A stretch of DNA of 64,000 bases from Prosopocoilus inquinatus. Its lineage: Eukaryota; Arthropoda; Insecta; Coleoptera; Lucanidae. Where the stretch lies: the NCBI GenBank assembly GCA_036172665.1, contig CM069873.1, positions 40,270,001 to 40,334,000 of the forward strand, given 5' to 3'. The notes under the pieces are model-generated. The model was not told the DNA's origin and did not search any database. It was given only the letters and a program-made list of their open reading frames with translations. A program made the position numbers and the translations under genes. Below, piece after piece: positions 42,221 to 51,416 of the stretch. How positions within the stretch are numbered: position 1 is the stretch's first letter; each line of letters starts with the position of its first letter.

Positions 42221-42693
42221 ATGAGTTCTTCACCAAACGTGCCTCTCGTGAAATCAATTTTTATGAGGCAAGTGGAACTGAAAGTGAGTAATCTAATTTG
42301 TATTTTACGGTTTATATTTTTGATTATTTACTTTTTCAGTTAATGGACGGAACTCTGATTAATGCGGAAACGGCGGTAGTTAATTATCGCATGGTTCATC
42401 CACGTATCGAACGGTCACCTTCACCCAGCTACACTCCAACGCCGCTAGCGGCGGCCACACCTGAACGAAGGCCGCCGGTGCAGCAAGTGGCGGCGCCTCA
42501 ACGCATCCGCCTAAAAAGGAGGGTGTTTGCGCCGCCAGTGTTGGAGCCTCTACCTCGGCCTTTACCACTAAAGGTGGAGGTGGAGGAGGAGGAAAGGGGA
42601 GAGGTGGAAGTGGAATCCACGATGGATGAATCTTGGGTTCGTTATCGTTCATTACCTTTCAACATTTTAATAACATCTTATTTTTTACAGTGA
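42221..42693 (+). CDS. Small two-exon Polinton protein
   Basis: ATG at 42221 follows directly after an acceptor-like CGTTTTACAG. Exon 42221-42283 (21 codons) joins to 42340 by GTGAGT...TTTTTCAG with frame preserved (VELK then LMDGT). The protein is Pro/Arg/Glu-rich with IRLKRRVFAPPVLEPLP and a run of Val-Glu. It ends at 42693, or at a TGA after a further possible splice near 42637-42690 (TTTTTTACAG). About 139 aa without the second splice. Function unknown. Confidence 0.5.
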
Positions 42694-42957
42694 GGAGCAT
42701 TAGAGCATTAATCAGAGTTTAGGTTAGAGATATTAATTTAGTTAGAGTTAGAAATATTAATTTAGTTAGTTAGGAACATTAATTTATTATATTTATTTAA
42801 ATAAATAATTTATGAGTTTTAAAGAGTGTTTATATAGCAGTTGATATTGATAACTACAACACAGTAATAGAGTATCGCGTTTGGTAACGAGGAAATTAAT
42901 AACGTGTTGTAAGGAGCAAAAATATTTTGAATATTTTTGAAAAATATTATTTTAAAT

Positions 42958-43647
42958 ATGAAGTTTCAACAACAGTCTTTAAAGTTACCCGTACAAAATT
43001 TCGACGATGCAATCGCAAATGAAACCTTTAAACGTCACAGTGTTCTCTTCGGAGGATCAAGTAAACGCGTTATCATTAGCGGGAGCTCAGGGGCTGGTAA
43101 AAGTAATTCCTTAGTGACATTATTAACCCATCCGAACGGATTACGTTTCCAAAATTTATACATCTGCTGTAAGACCTTATCTCAGGGGAAGTATAAATTT
43201 CTCCGACATTTGCTATCAACAGTGCCCGAAATAGGCTACTTTGAAATTTCCGATATTGAAAAAATGGTGTCACCTACAAATGTAAAAGAATATTCAGTCG
43301 TTGTTTTTGATGATGTTCAGTGTACTACACAAAATTTAATTAAAGAATATTTCTCCTTTGGACGTCATAGAAATGTTGACTGCTTTTATTTAAGTCAAAC
43401 TTACAGTGCAATACCCAAACAAATGATTCGTGATAATTGTAATTTCTTAATACTATTTCGTCAAGATTTCACAAATTTGAAACACGTTTACGATGATTAC
43501 GTCAGCGGAGATATGACTATGGACCAGTTTCGTAATATCTGTTACGCTTGTTGGAAGGAACCGTTTGGTTTCTTAGTTATTGATACCGATTGTTCCATAA
43601 ACGCAGGGAGATATCGTAAAGGATTCGACACGTACATATATCTTTAA
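42958..43647 (+). CDS. FtsK/HerA-type DNA packaging ATPase
   Basis: 229 aa from the ATG at 42958; the frame is open a little further upstream without ATG. Walker A GSSGAGKS at residues 42-49, Walker B VVVFDDV with the acidic pair at about 118-119, and a sensor-like CFYLSQTYS. This is the A32-like ATPase of Polintons and related viruses that translocates DNA into the capsid. Complete, no defects. Confidence 0.93.
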   Translation: MKFQQQSLKLPVQNFDDAIANETFKRHSVLFGGSSKRVIISGSSGAGKSNSLVTLLTHPNGLRFQNLYICCKTLSQGKYKFLRHLLSTVPEIGYFEISDIEKMVSPTNVKEYSVVVFDDVQCTTQNLIKEYFSFGRHRNVDCFYLSQTYSAIPKQMIRDNCNFLILFRQDFTNLKHVYDDYVSGDMTMDQFRNICYACWKEPFGFLVIDTDCSINAGRYRKGFDTYIYL

Positions 43648-43736
43648 AACCACTACATTTTACATAGTTCTTTCATTTTTACATAGTTCTACAGTTCTTC
43701 AGTACTGTAACAGACGTTAAAGGATGCGGATGCACC

Positions 43737-44963
43737 ATGAGTAACAAACTTAAAGCAGAATTAGCCACTGCGCGCGAAAGTTTGCGTACTAAATTAAAAA
43801 CACTTAAATCCGATATTGCACAAGCAAAACATCATGCGGAGCAATCAAAAAAGTATCTGCAGACAACTTATTCACCTATTGTAGAGCCACTCCGAGATAT
43901 TGTCAATAAGCTAGATGTTGTTCGCAGCGTATTACCTATGAAAGAGGAGCAACAGTCATACGAAGCCAGTGAAAAGAGATTGAAAGAGGAGCCAAAGAGT
44001 TCTTTCCTACGAAAAAGACCGATTTATAAATTGAGATCTGATCCTTCTTTCATACGAAGAAGACCGAGTTATAAATTAAAATCCGATCCTTCGTCGCGAA
44101 TTGGATTGTCAGAGGAGCATGATGTGGGTACTTCAACGCCACTTGGACGTGAAATTAAACAACCTTCCATCTTAGAAGATGAAGAAATTCTTGAGGTTCC
44201 TCATGAAAAGTCCACATCTCCAACTTCAAAATCTGTTTATGAAGAAGCAGAAGAATATGACACCGAAAGCAGTAACCCCCCTGCGGACGAATCCCTGGCT
44301 CATGCTCGTACACTTCTAGAAGAACGAAAATCATTACTTCGGACTAGATTAGAATCACCGCTGGTGGAAGCTGCCTTAGAATCGTATCATCCGTTAGCAC
44401 GTGATTATGTTACACGATTTGAAACTGATGTAGAAAATGAATTCGATACAAAATACGGTGTAAGAGAAGAAGATGAGAGATTGTTTGTTGGGAACCAGGA
44501 GCTTAAGTTTGACGGTCCCGATCTTGTAATTGGAGACTTGGCGTATAAGGGTACTAAAGGTTTATACGAGCTGGTTTTTAAGAAAAATCCAGAGAAATTT
44601 ACGTTTCACGATGTGCGAGACTATAGAGATATATTGAGAAGAACTAGTGCGTTTAAAGTTAATTATAATCCCTCAGGGCGAATATCTGCAAGCAGAGGAT
44701 TTAAATATGTGAATATTATAAAACCAATAATTCAGGGAAAACCACCAAACGTTTGGTGGGCGCGAAGCTGGAAAACAGGTGGAGCTTTGGAGAAAAAGCT
44801 TGTACCTAACAAATGTTTGCAGTATCAATACTGGGATGATCCTAACGAACTAGTAGAACGATTGCGTTTATTGAACGCATCCAAATCAGCAGGTCACTCC
44901 GCACATAACAATGAAATCATAGCGATCATTGAAGAATTAAAAGAGGCTAAAATTATTTTGTAA
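43737..44963 (+). CDS. Conserved Polinton protein, N-terminal coiled coil
   Basis: 408 aa. Residues 1-50 are a heptad-like charged helix (LKAELATARESLRTKLKTLK). A short duplicated segment follows (FLRKRPIYKLRSDPS and FIRRRPSYKLKSDPS at about 87-115), then an acidic low-complexity part. The C-terminal about 150 residues are well ordered in appearance: ELKFDGPDLVIGDLAYKGT, GLYELVFKKNPE, RGFKYVNIIKPII and finally YWDDPNELVERLRLLNAS. I associate this C-terminal block with a protein found in many Maverick elements, role unknown. It lies between ATPase and integrase genes. Confidence 0.65.
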   Translation: MSNKLKAELATARESLRTKLKTLKSDIAQAKHHAEQSKKYLQTTYSPIVEPLRDIVNKLDVVRSVLPMKEEQQSYEASEKRLKEEPKSSFLRKRPIYKLRSDPSFIRRRPSYKLKSDPSSRIGLSEEHDVGTSTPLGREIKQPSILEDEEILEVPHEKSTSPTSKSVYEEAEEYDTESSNPPADESLAHARTLLEERKSLLRTRLESPLVEAALESYHPLARDYVTRFETDVENEFDTKYGVREEDERLFVGNQELKFDGPDLVIGDLAYKGTKGLYELVFKKNPEKFTFHDVRDYRDILRRTSAFKVNYNPSGRISASRGFKYVNIIKPIIQGKPPNVWWARSWKTGGALEKKLVPNKCLQYQYWDDPNELVERLRLLNASKSAGHSAHNNEIIAIIEELKEAKIIL

Positions 44964-45031
44964 ATTGTAGTATTTAGTGGAGTGCAAGCGAGCACACATT
45001 TCAGTTTCACATAGTTGTTGATTGATTCACA

Positions 45032-45415
45032 ATGACTATTGATAAGTTTGGAAGACACGTTCATAAACACACAGTTTTCAAACACATTGCTGCTACACCA
45101 TTATTTTACGAAACATTATTAGACTTTCAGAGTCAAGAGCTTAACGCCGAAAGTGTGTATTTGCTTTCAAATAGAGGTCACCAAACGACGTATACGATCC
45201 AAGAAACTTGCGTTGTTAAAAAAGTACTTATTCATCAACCTACTATTGTCAACATTACAGTATCCATCAACGCTATAAATTGTACTGATACTTTAATTGG
45301 AAGAACGTTGAATGTGGGAGATCAAATCTCGTTTACTTGCACATCTTTAGTTTGTGCAGTTCCATTATTTGTTGAATTCATCGTAAGAAAACGAGTTCTA
45401 ACTGAAAATGTCTAA
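45032..45415 (+). CDS. Small beta-rich Polinton protein
   Basis: 127 aa, no domain recognised. Alternating hydrophobic strands (TYTIQETCVVKKVLIHQP, IVNITVSINAINC, FVEFIVRKRVL) suggest a beta-sandwich. A virion accessory protein is a guess. Its last 8 nt overlap the integrase ATG, which suggests coupled translation. Confidence 0.55.
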   Translation: MTIDKFGRHVHKHTVFKHIAATPLFYETLLDFQSQELNAESVYLLSNRGHQTTYTIQETCVVKKVLIHQPTIVNITVSINAINCTDTLIGRTLNVGDQISFTCTSLVCAVPLFVEFIVRKRVLTENV

Positions 45416-46352
45416 TCTATCTTCTAATGTGAAACGTGATGTTGTTAATGAGTTGCACAAACCAGCAAGGAAAAACTTTCGCCGTCGTCGAGTAATAATA
45501 AAAGGACTCAGAGATCTCTTCCAAGCAGACTTAATTGAAATGCTACCTTATGCCAAGATAAACAAAGGATACAAATACATTCTGACAGTGATCAACGCAT
45601 TTTCCAAGTATGCTTGGGGAATACCATTAAAAAATAAGACAGGTAAAGAAGTAACCAAAGCTTTTCAATCGATTTTATCTGAAGGTAGAAATTCTGTACC
45701 GAAAAATATACAAACAGATAACGGAAAGGAATTTTACAATGCAGAGTTCCAAAATTTAATGAAGAAATATAGAATTAATCACTATAGCGCATACTCTAAT
45801 TTAAAAAGTTCGATAGTCGAAAGATTTAATAGAACCCTAAAACAAAAAATGTGGAAAGAATTTAGCATGCAAGGAAATTTCGGATGGTTCAATTTATTAC
45901 CAAGGCTAATTGAAGAATACAATAACACTGTTCACAGTACGACGGGTTACAAACCCAGCAAGATAAATCAAAGAAATGCGCAAAGTATTTTACAGTCCGT
46001 CTACAGCAACCTTAAAATTGTGGATCCAAGAATTGCAAAATTTAAAATTGGAGATCATGTGCGCATCAGTAAATACAGACAAGCATTTTCGAAGATGTAC
46101 ACTCCGAATTGGTCCAACGAAATATTTACCATTTCGTCGGTGCAGAATACTAATCCCAGAACATATCTAATTAAAGACGCTGATGGTGAAGCCATTCTTG
46201 GTGGGTTTTATGAGTACGAGTTACAAAAAGTAAAACATCCAGATATATATTTAATTAATGTATTGAGAGAAAAAGGTAATAAGGCGCTCGTAAGTTATTT
46301 AGGATTGAGTTCTAAACATGATTCATGGATACCAAAACGCAATGTTTTATAA
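45408..46352 (+). CDS. Polinton integrase (retroviral type)
   Basis: 314 aa, ATG inside the end of the previous gene. Catalytic DDE: Asp41 (FQADLIEML), Asp104 (IQTDNGKEF), Glu138 (SIVERFNRT), with about 33 residues between the last two. After the core come YKPSKINQRNAQ, an SH3-like DPRIAKFKIGDHVRISKY, and a chromodomain-like end (VSYLGLSSKHDSWIP). It inserts the element with the 6-bp duplication seen here. AATAAA follows at about 46353. Confidence 0.94.
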   Translation: MSNLSSNVKRDVVNELHKPARKNFRRRRVIIKGLRDLFQADLIEMLPYAKINKGYKYILTVINAFSKYAWGIPLKNKTGKEVTKAFQSILSEGRNSVPKNIQTDNGKEFYNAEFQNLMKKYRINHYSAYSNLKSSIVERFNRTLKQKMWKEFSMQGNFGWFNLLPRLIEEYNNTVHSTTGYKPSKINQRNAQSILQSVYSNLKIVDPRIAKFKIGDHVRISKYRQAFSKMYTPNWSNEIFTISSVQNTNPRTYLIKDADGEAILGGFYEYELQKVKHPDIYLINVLREKGNKALVSYLGLSSKHDSWIPKRNVL

Positions 46353-46463
46353 TAAATATTTATTAACTACAACTGTAAACATACAATACTCACAATACAC
46401 AATAAATGAATTTTACAAATTAATTTATTTACTTTCTAACAGAACTTATAGATAAAACATACT

Positions 46464-49400
46464 TTATTTATTTTCTAATTCTTTTTCCAGTTTTTCAATT
46501 AGTTCTTTTAGTGTTTTATCTCTTTCTATATCAGCAATTTTATGGTGACCCCACGCCAGAGTATGAATTTTGTCATCCAAAATATAACGTTTATCGTCTT
46601 TAGATGATAAGGCAATTTTATTTTTCAACTCTGTATACACCGTATGAAAATCTGAGTGAAACACGTACATCTTTTTAAAAATAAAACCATCTCGTTCAAT
46701 GATTTCTTTGTAGTCATCTACAGATAAGTATTTATCTATAACGTATTTTTTAACACCTTTTGCTTTCTTAGTACATTTTGAAATAAGCTTTACACAGTAG
46801 GCTTTCGCACCGGTCCCGATAAAAGATTCTATAACCTGTCCTGCGTATTCGTCTTTAAATCGTCCAATAACTGATTCAGTTCGAGGCATTTCATGTACAT
46901 TATTCGGTGGGTAATTTGAAGTATCAAATTTATCTAAATTTTGCTTTATGTCATCGTATACATTATCAGTATTAACGGTCAGTATTAAACTATCCGTATC
47001 AGTATATAATAAAGCTGCTCTATTGTTATATTTTCGCTTTATAAAATTGTAATAAAAATCGTACATTACTGTTTTTGATATTTCCAAAACACAAAACCCT
47101 ACGTATAAAGGTTTATTATAATTTACTTGTACTTTGCATAATTCTATTGCGGCCAGGTGATCACTAAAAATTTTACTCGATTTATAGTTTGGTTTAGCTA
47201 TCAATGATTCAGCTCCCGGTCTTCGATTATGGGTTTCCCAGCTGGTGGCCAATTTAATGTCGACGCGATTCTCAACATTTTCCATAGTTTTACCGAAAAC
47301 ACTATTATTTAATAATTTGTAAAAATTTTTTTCGAATTCGTTTTTAGCTTCAGCTCGTTTTTGTGAATTAAAGTCTATGTATATTTTTAGCCAACGAGAT
47401 TGCTTAAATTTAATTGCCCTATGAATTTGGTTTAATATTAAACCATTTTCCAAACATTGTTTCAGATTTAAATAGTGAATTATGTATTTCCTTTTGTTGT
47501 ACAGATTTGGAATAAGTTTACCATATTTCGAATTTGGAGGAATTATGTTTTCCGGACAAAATGGTAATTCGTTGTGGTTGTCATGTAAATGAGTCGGGTA
47601 TTCCAAATCTACTTCGAATATGTACCCGACATCTGAATTTTCTTCTAACTCTGAAATGTTAAGATTGTTAATCTCTTCTGTACACAACCAAGTAAATTCT
47701 CCCCACGGAAATCTGGAACACATTGCGTGACCGTACAGATTTGTAGCATCAAGATATAGTAAATATTTAGTTGCCTTCTTAGAGTCAAAACCATGCACAA
47801 ATTTATTATTAGCGTTTTCGATTCTTTTAGTGCACATACTCACTCCACCGCGTATACCCATTCTAAAAAAATGTAGCATATCAACATCTTGCAGTAACTC
47901 TAATTTAATTTTTGTCATTCTTAACATTGCATCCCAACTTAATCCTGGAGCGGTGAAAAAATGGCAAGGATCTAGTTTGTAATTATCAATACAAAGGTCT
48001 CTGAAATTTTCAAATACGTCTGCCAACAGTAAAACATCAGATGTTACGTATACATCACTGTAATCACCCATAGTTTTACAGTTAAATAAATTCCAAACGC
48101 GCTGTGCTCTCTCATAATCTTCATCACTTACGTGTTCATCATACAGCACATCATAAAAATCTTTCTTAGAAGGTAAAGTGGCAAAATCTAATTTCATGAG
48201 TGAGTCAATAAAACAATACGGGAAAATTCCTTTTTGACGTATTAATTTAAACATCTCCTCATCGTTAAAATATTTTCTAATTTCCCTACATTGCCAATCT
48301 TCCAAGTATGAACTTAATTTCTCTAAAGACGATTGCATGAAACGAAAAGAATCTACAAATCTTATTTTGAAATATACTTTACGCTTTTTACCTTTACAGT
48401 CTGTCTTATCCCCCACGTGTATTAATTTCGAAAAGGATATATATTTTTCCTTATTTTGTGCGATCACGTCCACATCTTCACCTTCTAATGCCATTGTCTT
48501 TACAAACAAGTGACTGTCATAATTAGAAAGATTATGAAAAAACACTGGAATAAATTTTGGTATTTTAAAATTAATGTTGCACACAGAGTGAGCAGCACCT
48601 CTAAACGCTCCCGATAAATGTTCGTGATCACGCACCTTCTCCTTAACATCTAATATTGGTTTTTCACAAATATGACACATTGTTGCACGGTCGTATGCCT
48701 CTTTTTCTTCTCGTGTTAAATCAGTCATCGGCTCAATTTTACTTAAATATTTATCGTAAATTTCTTTAATATCTTTTTCTAACCATTTTATAAACTCAGT
48801 GGCGGCATTCTCTCCGCGATATAACTTTAACATTGACAAATTAGCATTGAAACTGCACTTAATGTAATATGCAAATGAATGAGGTTCGTGTTCATAACAC
48901 TTAACAGTGAAAGATTTATCTGGATTTGGTTCTACTCTGTCCAGTGGTTTTAGCAATGCTTCGAAATCGGCATATATAACAAAAGGAAGTTTTAACTGTT
49001 TTTCAAAATTTTCAAATTGTAATATATTCTCTGGCAAAGATTCACCATACTTATTTATTTTTAACTCTGTCGATGGTAAAACTGTTTTGATAACTTTACA
49101 GTCTTCCCTCTCGTGTCGTTGCAATTTTTCAATACATGGAAAATACACTAAACATCCTTCACAAATATATTTCTCGTGACCGTGATGTGAAGTCTGTTTT
49201 GACACTAAACGTGATAAATTTTTAATCCAACAATAGTGAGTATTTCCGTTGTTGTCATCAATTAATAATAAGTTTATATGAATATTTTTTCTATTTTTAG
49301 TAAAATGTAACGGTCCTACAACTTCATCAACCGTAACCTTACCATTATAATGGGAACCGAGTCCGTAGACATTTATAGAAATATTGTTCTTGCTTTCAAA

Positions 49401-50317
49401 TTTCTTCACGTCACAAACTTTCAGTGGAAATTCTAGGTCAGTGAAATCCGCTACTGTGTTATAATGGGGATACGAAGACATCCTTTGAGGAAGACCTGTC
49501 GGTTGACACATCGCTGACGTTATCGCCCAGGCAAAGCAAGCGTTGTCGTTATTTCTGACATTTATGACAGCTTTCTTCGCACTTATTGAAGACGGTAATG
49601 GCATGAAGCTGGATGCTTTCAGTGGATTGTATTTATTAATGTTGACTTCCATATATAAAATTCTGCACAAAGTCCATCCTGTAACAATATTTGCAACTTT
49701 AAGTTTTATTCTAAACGATTGCACCTATTATTTGTTTTACCTGAATCTCTCTCCTGAAATTCCGACATTTTTACATGTATTTCGTTTACAAAATCACGAT
49801 ATATATTGTATATATCAGTTCCAAAACAAGTTATTTTATTCTTGGTGTTAAAAGATTTTATCTCAGAACTTTCTTTAGAATCTAAGAAATATACTCCGAA
49901 AATTTCCACATTCCACTTTAATGCTTTATGGATGTCTAATATACTTTGAACCAAAGTTAGTACTTTTTCTTGAATATTGTACATAAAATCCTCGACATCG
50001 ACATAATTGTAAGGTTCCGTTATACGGTACGTTACGATTTTATCTCCGAATGCACCAGCTATCTTCTCCACGCCGTTATCGACGACCACAAAAGCATTAC
50101 TTTTATGTGAATTACTACGCAAATGTGCTGAGAAACACTTTCTGCTGACGTATATTTCACACACATCACATTTCATAACGTTCACCTGGTCAACAACTTT
50201 GGACGGTCCGGCAATTTCATCTAATTTCAAACGTTTTCCCTGGCATGACGTACGCAAATGACGATTCATATTATCGATTCGCGTAAATTGTTTGCCACAC
50301 TGATTGCAATCAAACAT
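46464..50317 (-). CDS. Protein-primed DNA polymerase B, one intron
   Basis: Exons 50317-49741 and 49678-46464 with a 62-bp intron (AG|GTAAAAC, TTACAG|GA) total 3792 nt, 1263 aa. The split restores a continuous conserved block (SGWTLCRILYMEVNINKY). N-terminus: C2H2 finger FDCNQCGKQFTRIDNMNRH and a second CDVCEIYV...HLRSNSH. Exonuclease motifs YADFEAL (about 428-434), HNLSNYDSH (about 574-582) and TSDVLLLADVF (about 738-748). A Cys/His cluster CHICEK...RDHEHL lies between. Polymerase motifs LDATNLYG (about 835), NNSVFGKTMEN (about 983-993) and YTDTDSL (about 1084-1090). It replicates the element from a protein primer. Convergent with integrase; no stop or shift once spliced. Confidence 0.95.
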
Positions 50318-50509
50318 GTTTTATAATTTTAATAAGCACTATCACGTTCACTACGTTCAATAAGTTGGTAAACTCAATCTGAGGGTCAACCGTCGTCTGC
50401 GGATATCAAATTAAACACCTCCTTAAATAGGTACATATTCAATAACAGGTTGCGTCAGGGTTATTTCAAAACAATTACATTTGAGTCACCGCGCTTCAAG
50501 GTCCGTTAC

Positions 50510-51290
50510 GAGGTCACCTCAGTCATTTCAAGGTCGCCTCAAGGTCACCCCAAGGTCATTTAAAGGTCACCTCAGAGTCATTTCAAGGTCATTTCAAGGT
50601 CACCTCGAGGTCATTTCAAGGTCATCTTGGGGTCATTTCAAGGTTATTTCAAGGTCACCTCAAGGTCATTTCAAGGTCACCTCAAGGTCATTTCAAGGTC
50701 ACCTCAAGGTTATTTCAAGGTCACCTCAAGGTCATTTCAAGGTCACCTCAAGGTTATTTCAAGGTCACCTCAAGGTCATTTCAAGGTCACCTCAAGGTCA
50801 TTCCAACGTCACCTCAGGGTCATTTCAAGGTCATTTCAAGGTCATTTCAAGGTCATTTCAAGGTCATTTCAAGGTCACCTCAAGGTCATCTCAAGGTCAT
50901 CTCAAGGTCATCTCAAGGTCACCTCAAGGTCATTTCAAGGTAATTTCAAGGTCATCTCAAGGTCATTTCAAGGTCATTTCAAGGTCACCTCAAGGTCATT
51001 TCAAGGTCACCTCAAGGTCATTTCAAGGTCATCTCAAGGTCACCTCAAGGTCATTTCAAGGTCACCTCAAGGTCATTTCAAGGTCACCTCAAGGTCATTT
51101 CAAGGTCACCTCAAGGTCATTTCAAGGTCACCACAAGGTCATCTCAAGGTCACCACAAGGTCATTTCAAGGTCACCTCAAGGTCATTTCAAGGTCACCTC
51201 AAGGTCATTTCAAGGTCACCTCAAGTTCACCTCACGGTCATTTCAAGGTCACCTCAAGGTCATTTCAAGGTCACCTCAAGGTCATGACCT
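50510..51290 (+). repeat. 11-bp tandem array (TCAAGGTCAYY) at right Polinton end
   Basis: About 0.8 kb of AAGGTCACCTC and AAGGTCATTTC units, roughly 65-70 copies, mostly alternating. Every frame stays open because the unit has no stop, so the long frames found here (HFKVTSRSFQG type) are artefacts. The unit contains TCAAGGTCA. It borders the TIR; the left end has only traces (near 32325-32360). Confidence 0.95.
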
Positions 51291-51416
51291 TGACCTTGAA
51301 GCTCATGGTGGGGTCACGTCAGGAATAGGCCGATTCTGGAACCTCCTCCGACCTTGACCTTGAATTTTATTGGTCAAGGTCGGAGGAGGTTCCAGAATCG
51401 GCCTATTCCTACTACT
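51269..51416 (-). repeat. Right Polinton TIR with internal 39-bp hairpin
   Basis: Inverted copy of 32211-32358. Hairpin arms 51321-51359 and 51372-51410, perfect, with a 12-nt loop at 51360-51371 differing by one base from the left loop. Confidence 0.93.

Larger units (their letters stand above)
32211..51416. mobile_element. Complete Polinton/Maverick (19.2 kb)
   Basis: Ends are AGTAGTAGGAATAGG... and its inverted copy ...CCTATTCCTACTACT, that is AG...CT. GATGCG is duplicated at 32205-32210 and 51417-51422. AG/CT ends with 6-bp duplications are Polinton hallmarks. It encodes protein-primed PolB, retroviral-like integrase, packaging ATPase, adenain-like protease, major and minor capsid proteins, and others. 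All core frames are open, so it could be recent and perhaps able to make particles, as proposed for Polintons and adintoviruses. It interrupts pol of element C at the RNase H-integrase boundary. Confidence 0.96.

Noticed and set aside
50510..51290. CRISPR-like array of direct repeats
   Set aside because: No unique spacers; units are 11 bp and contiguous, and the context is a eukaryotic Polinton.
50481..51328. Two long overlapping reading frames (268 and 233 codons)
   Set aside because: They are translations of an 11-bp tandem repeat without stop codons; every frame is open and the text is purely periodic.
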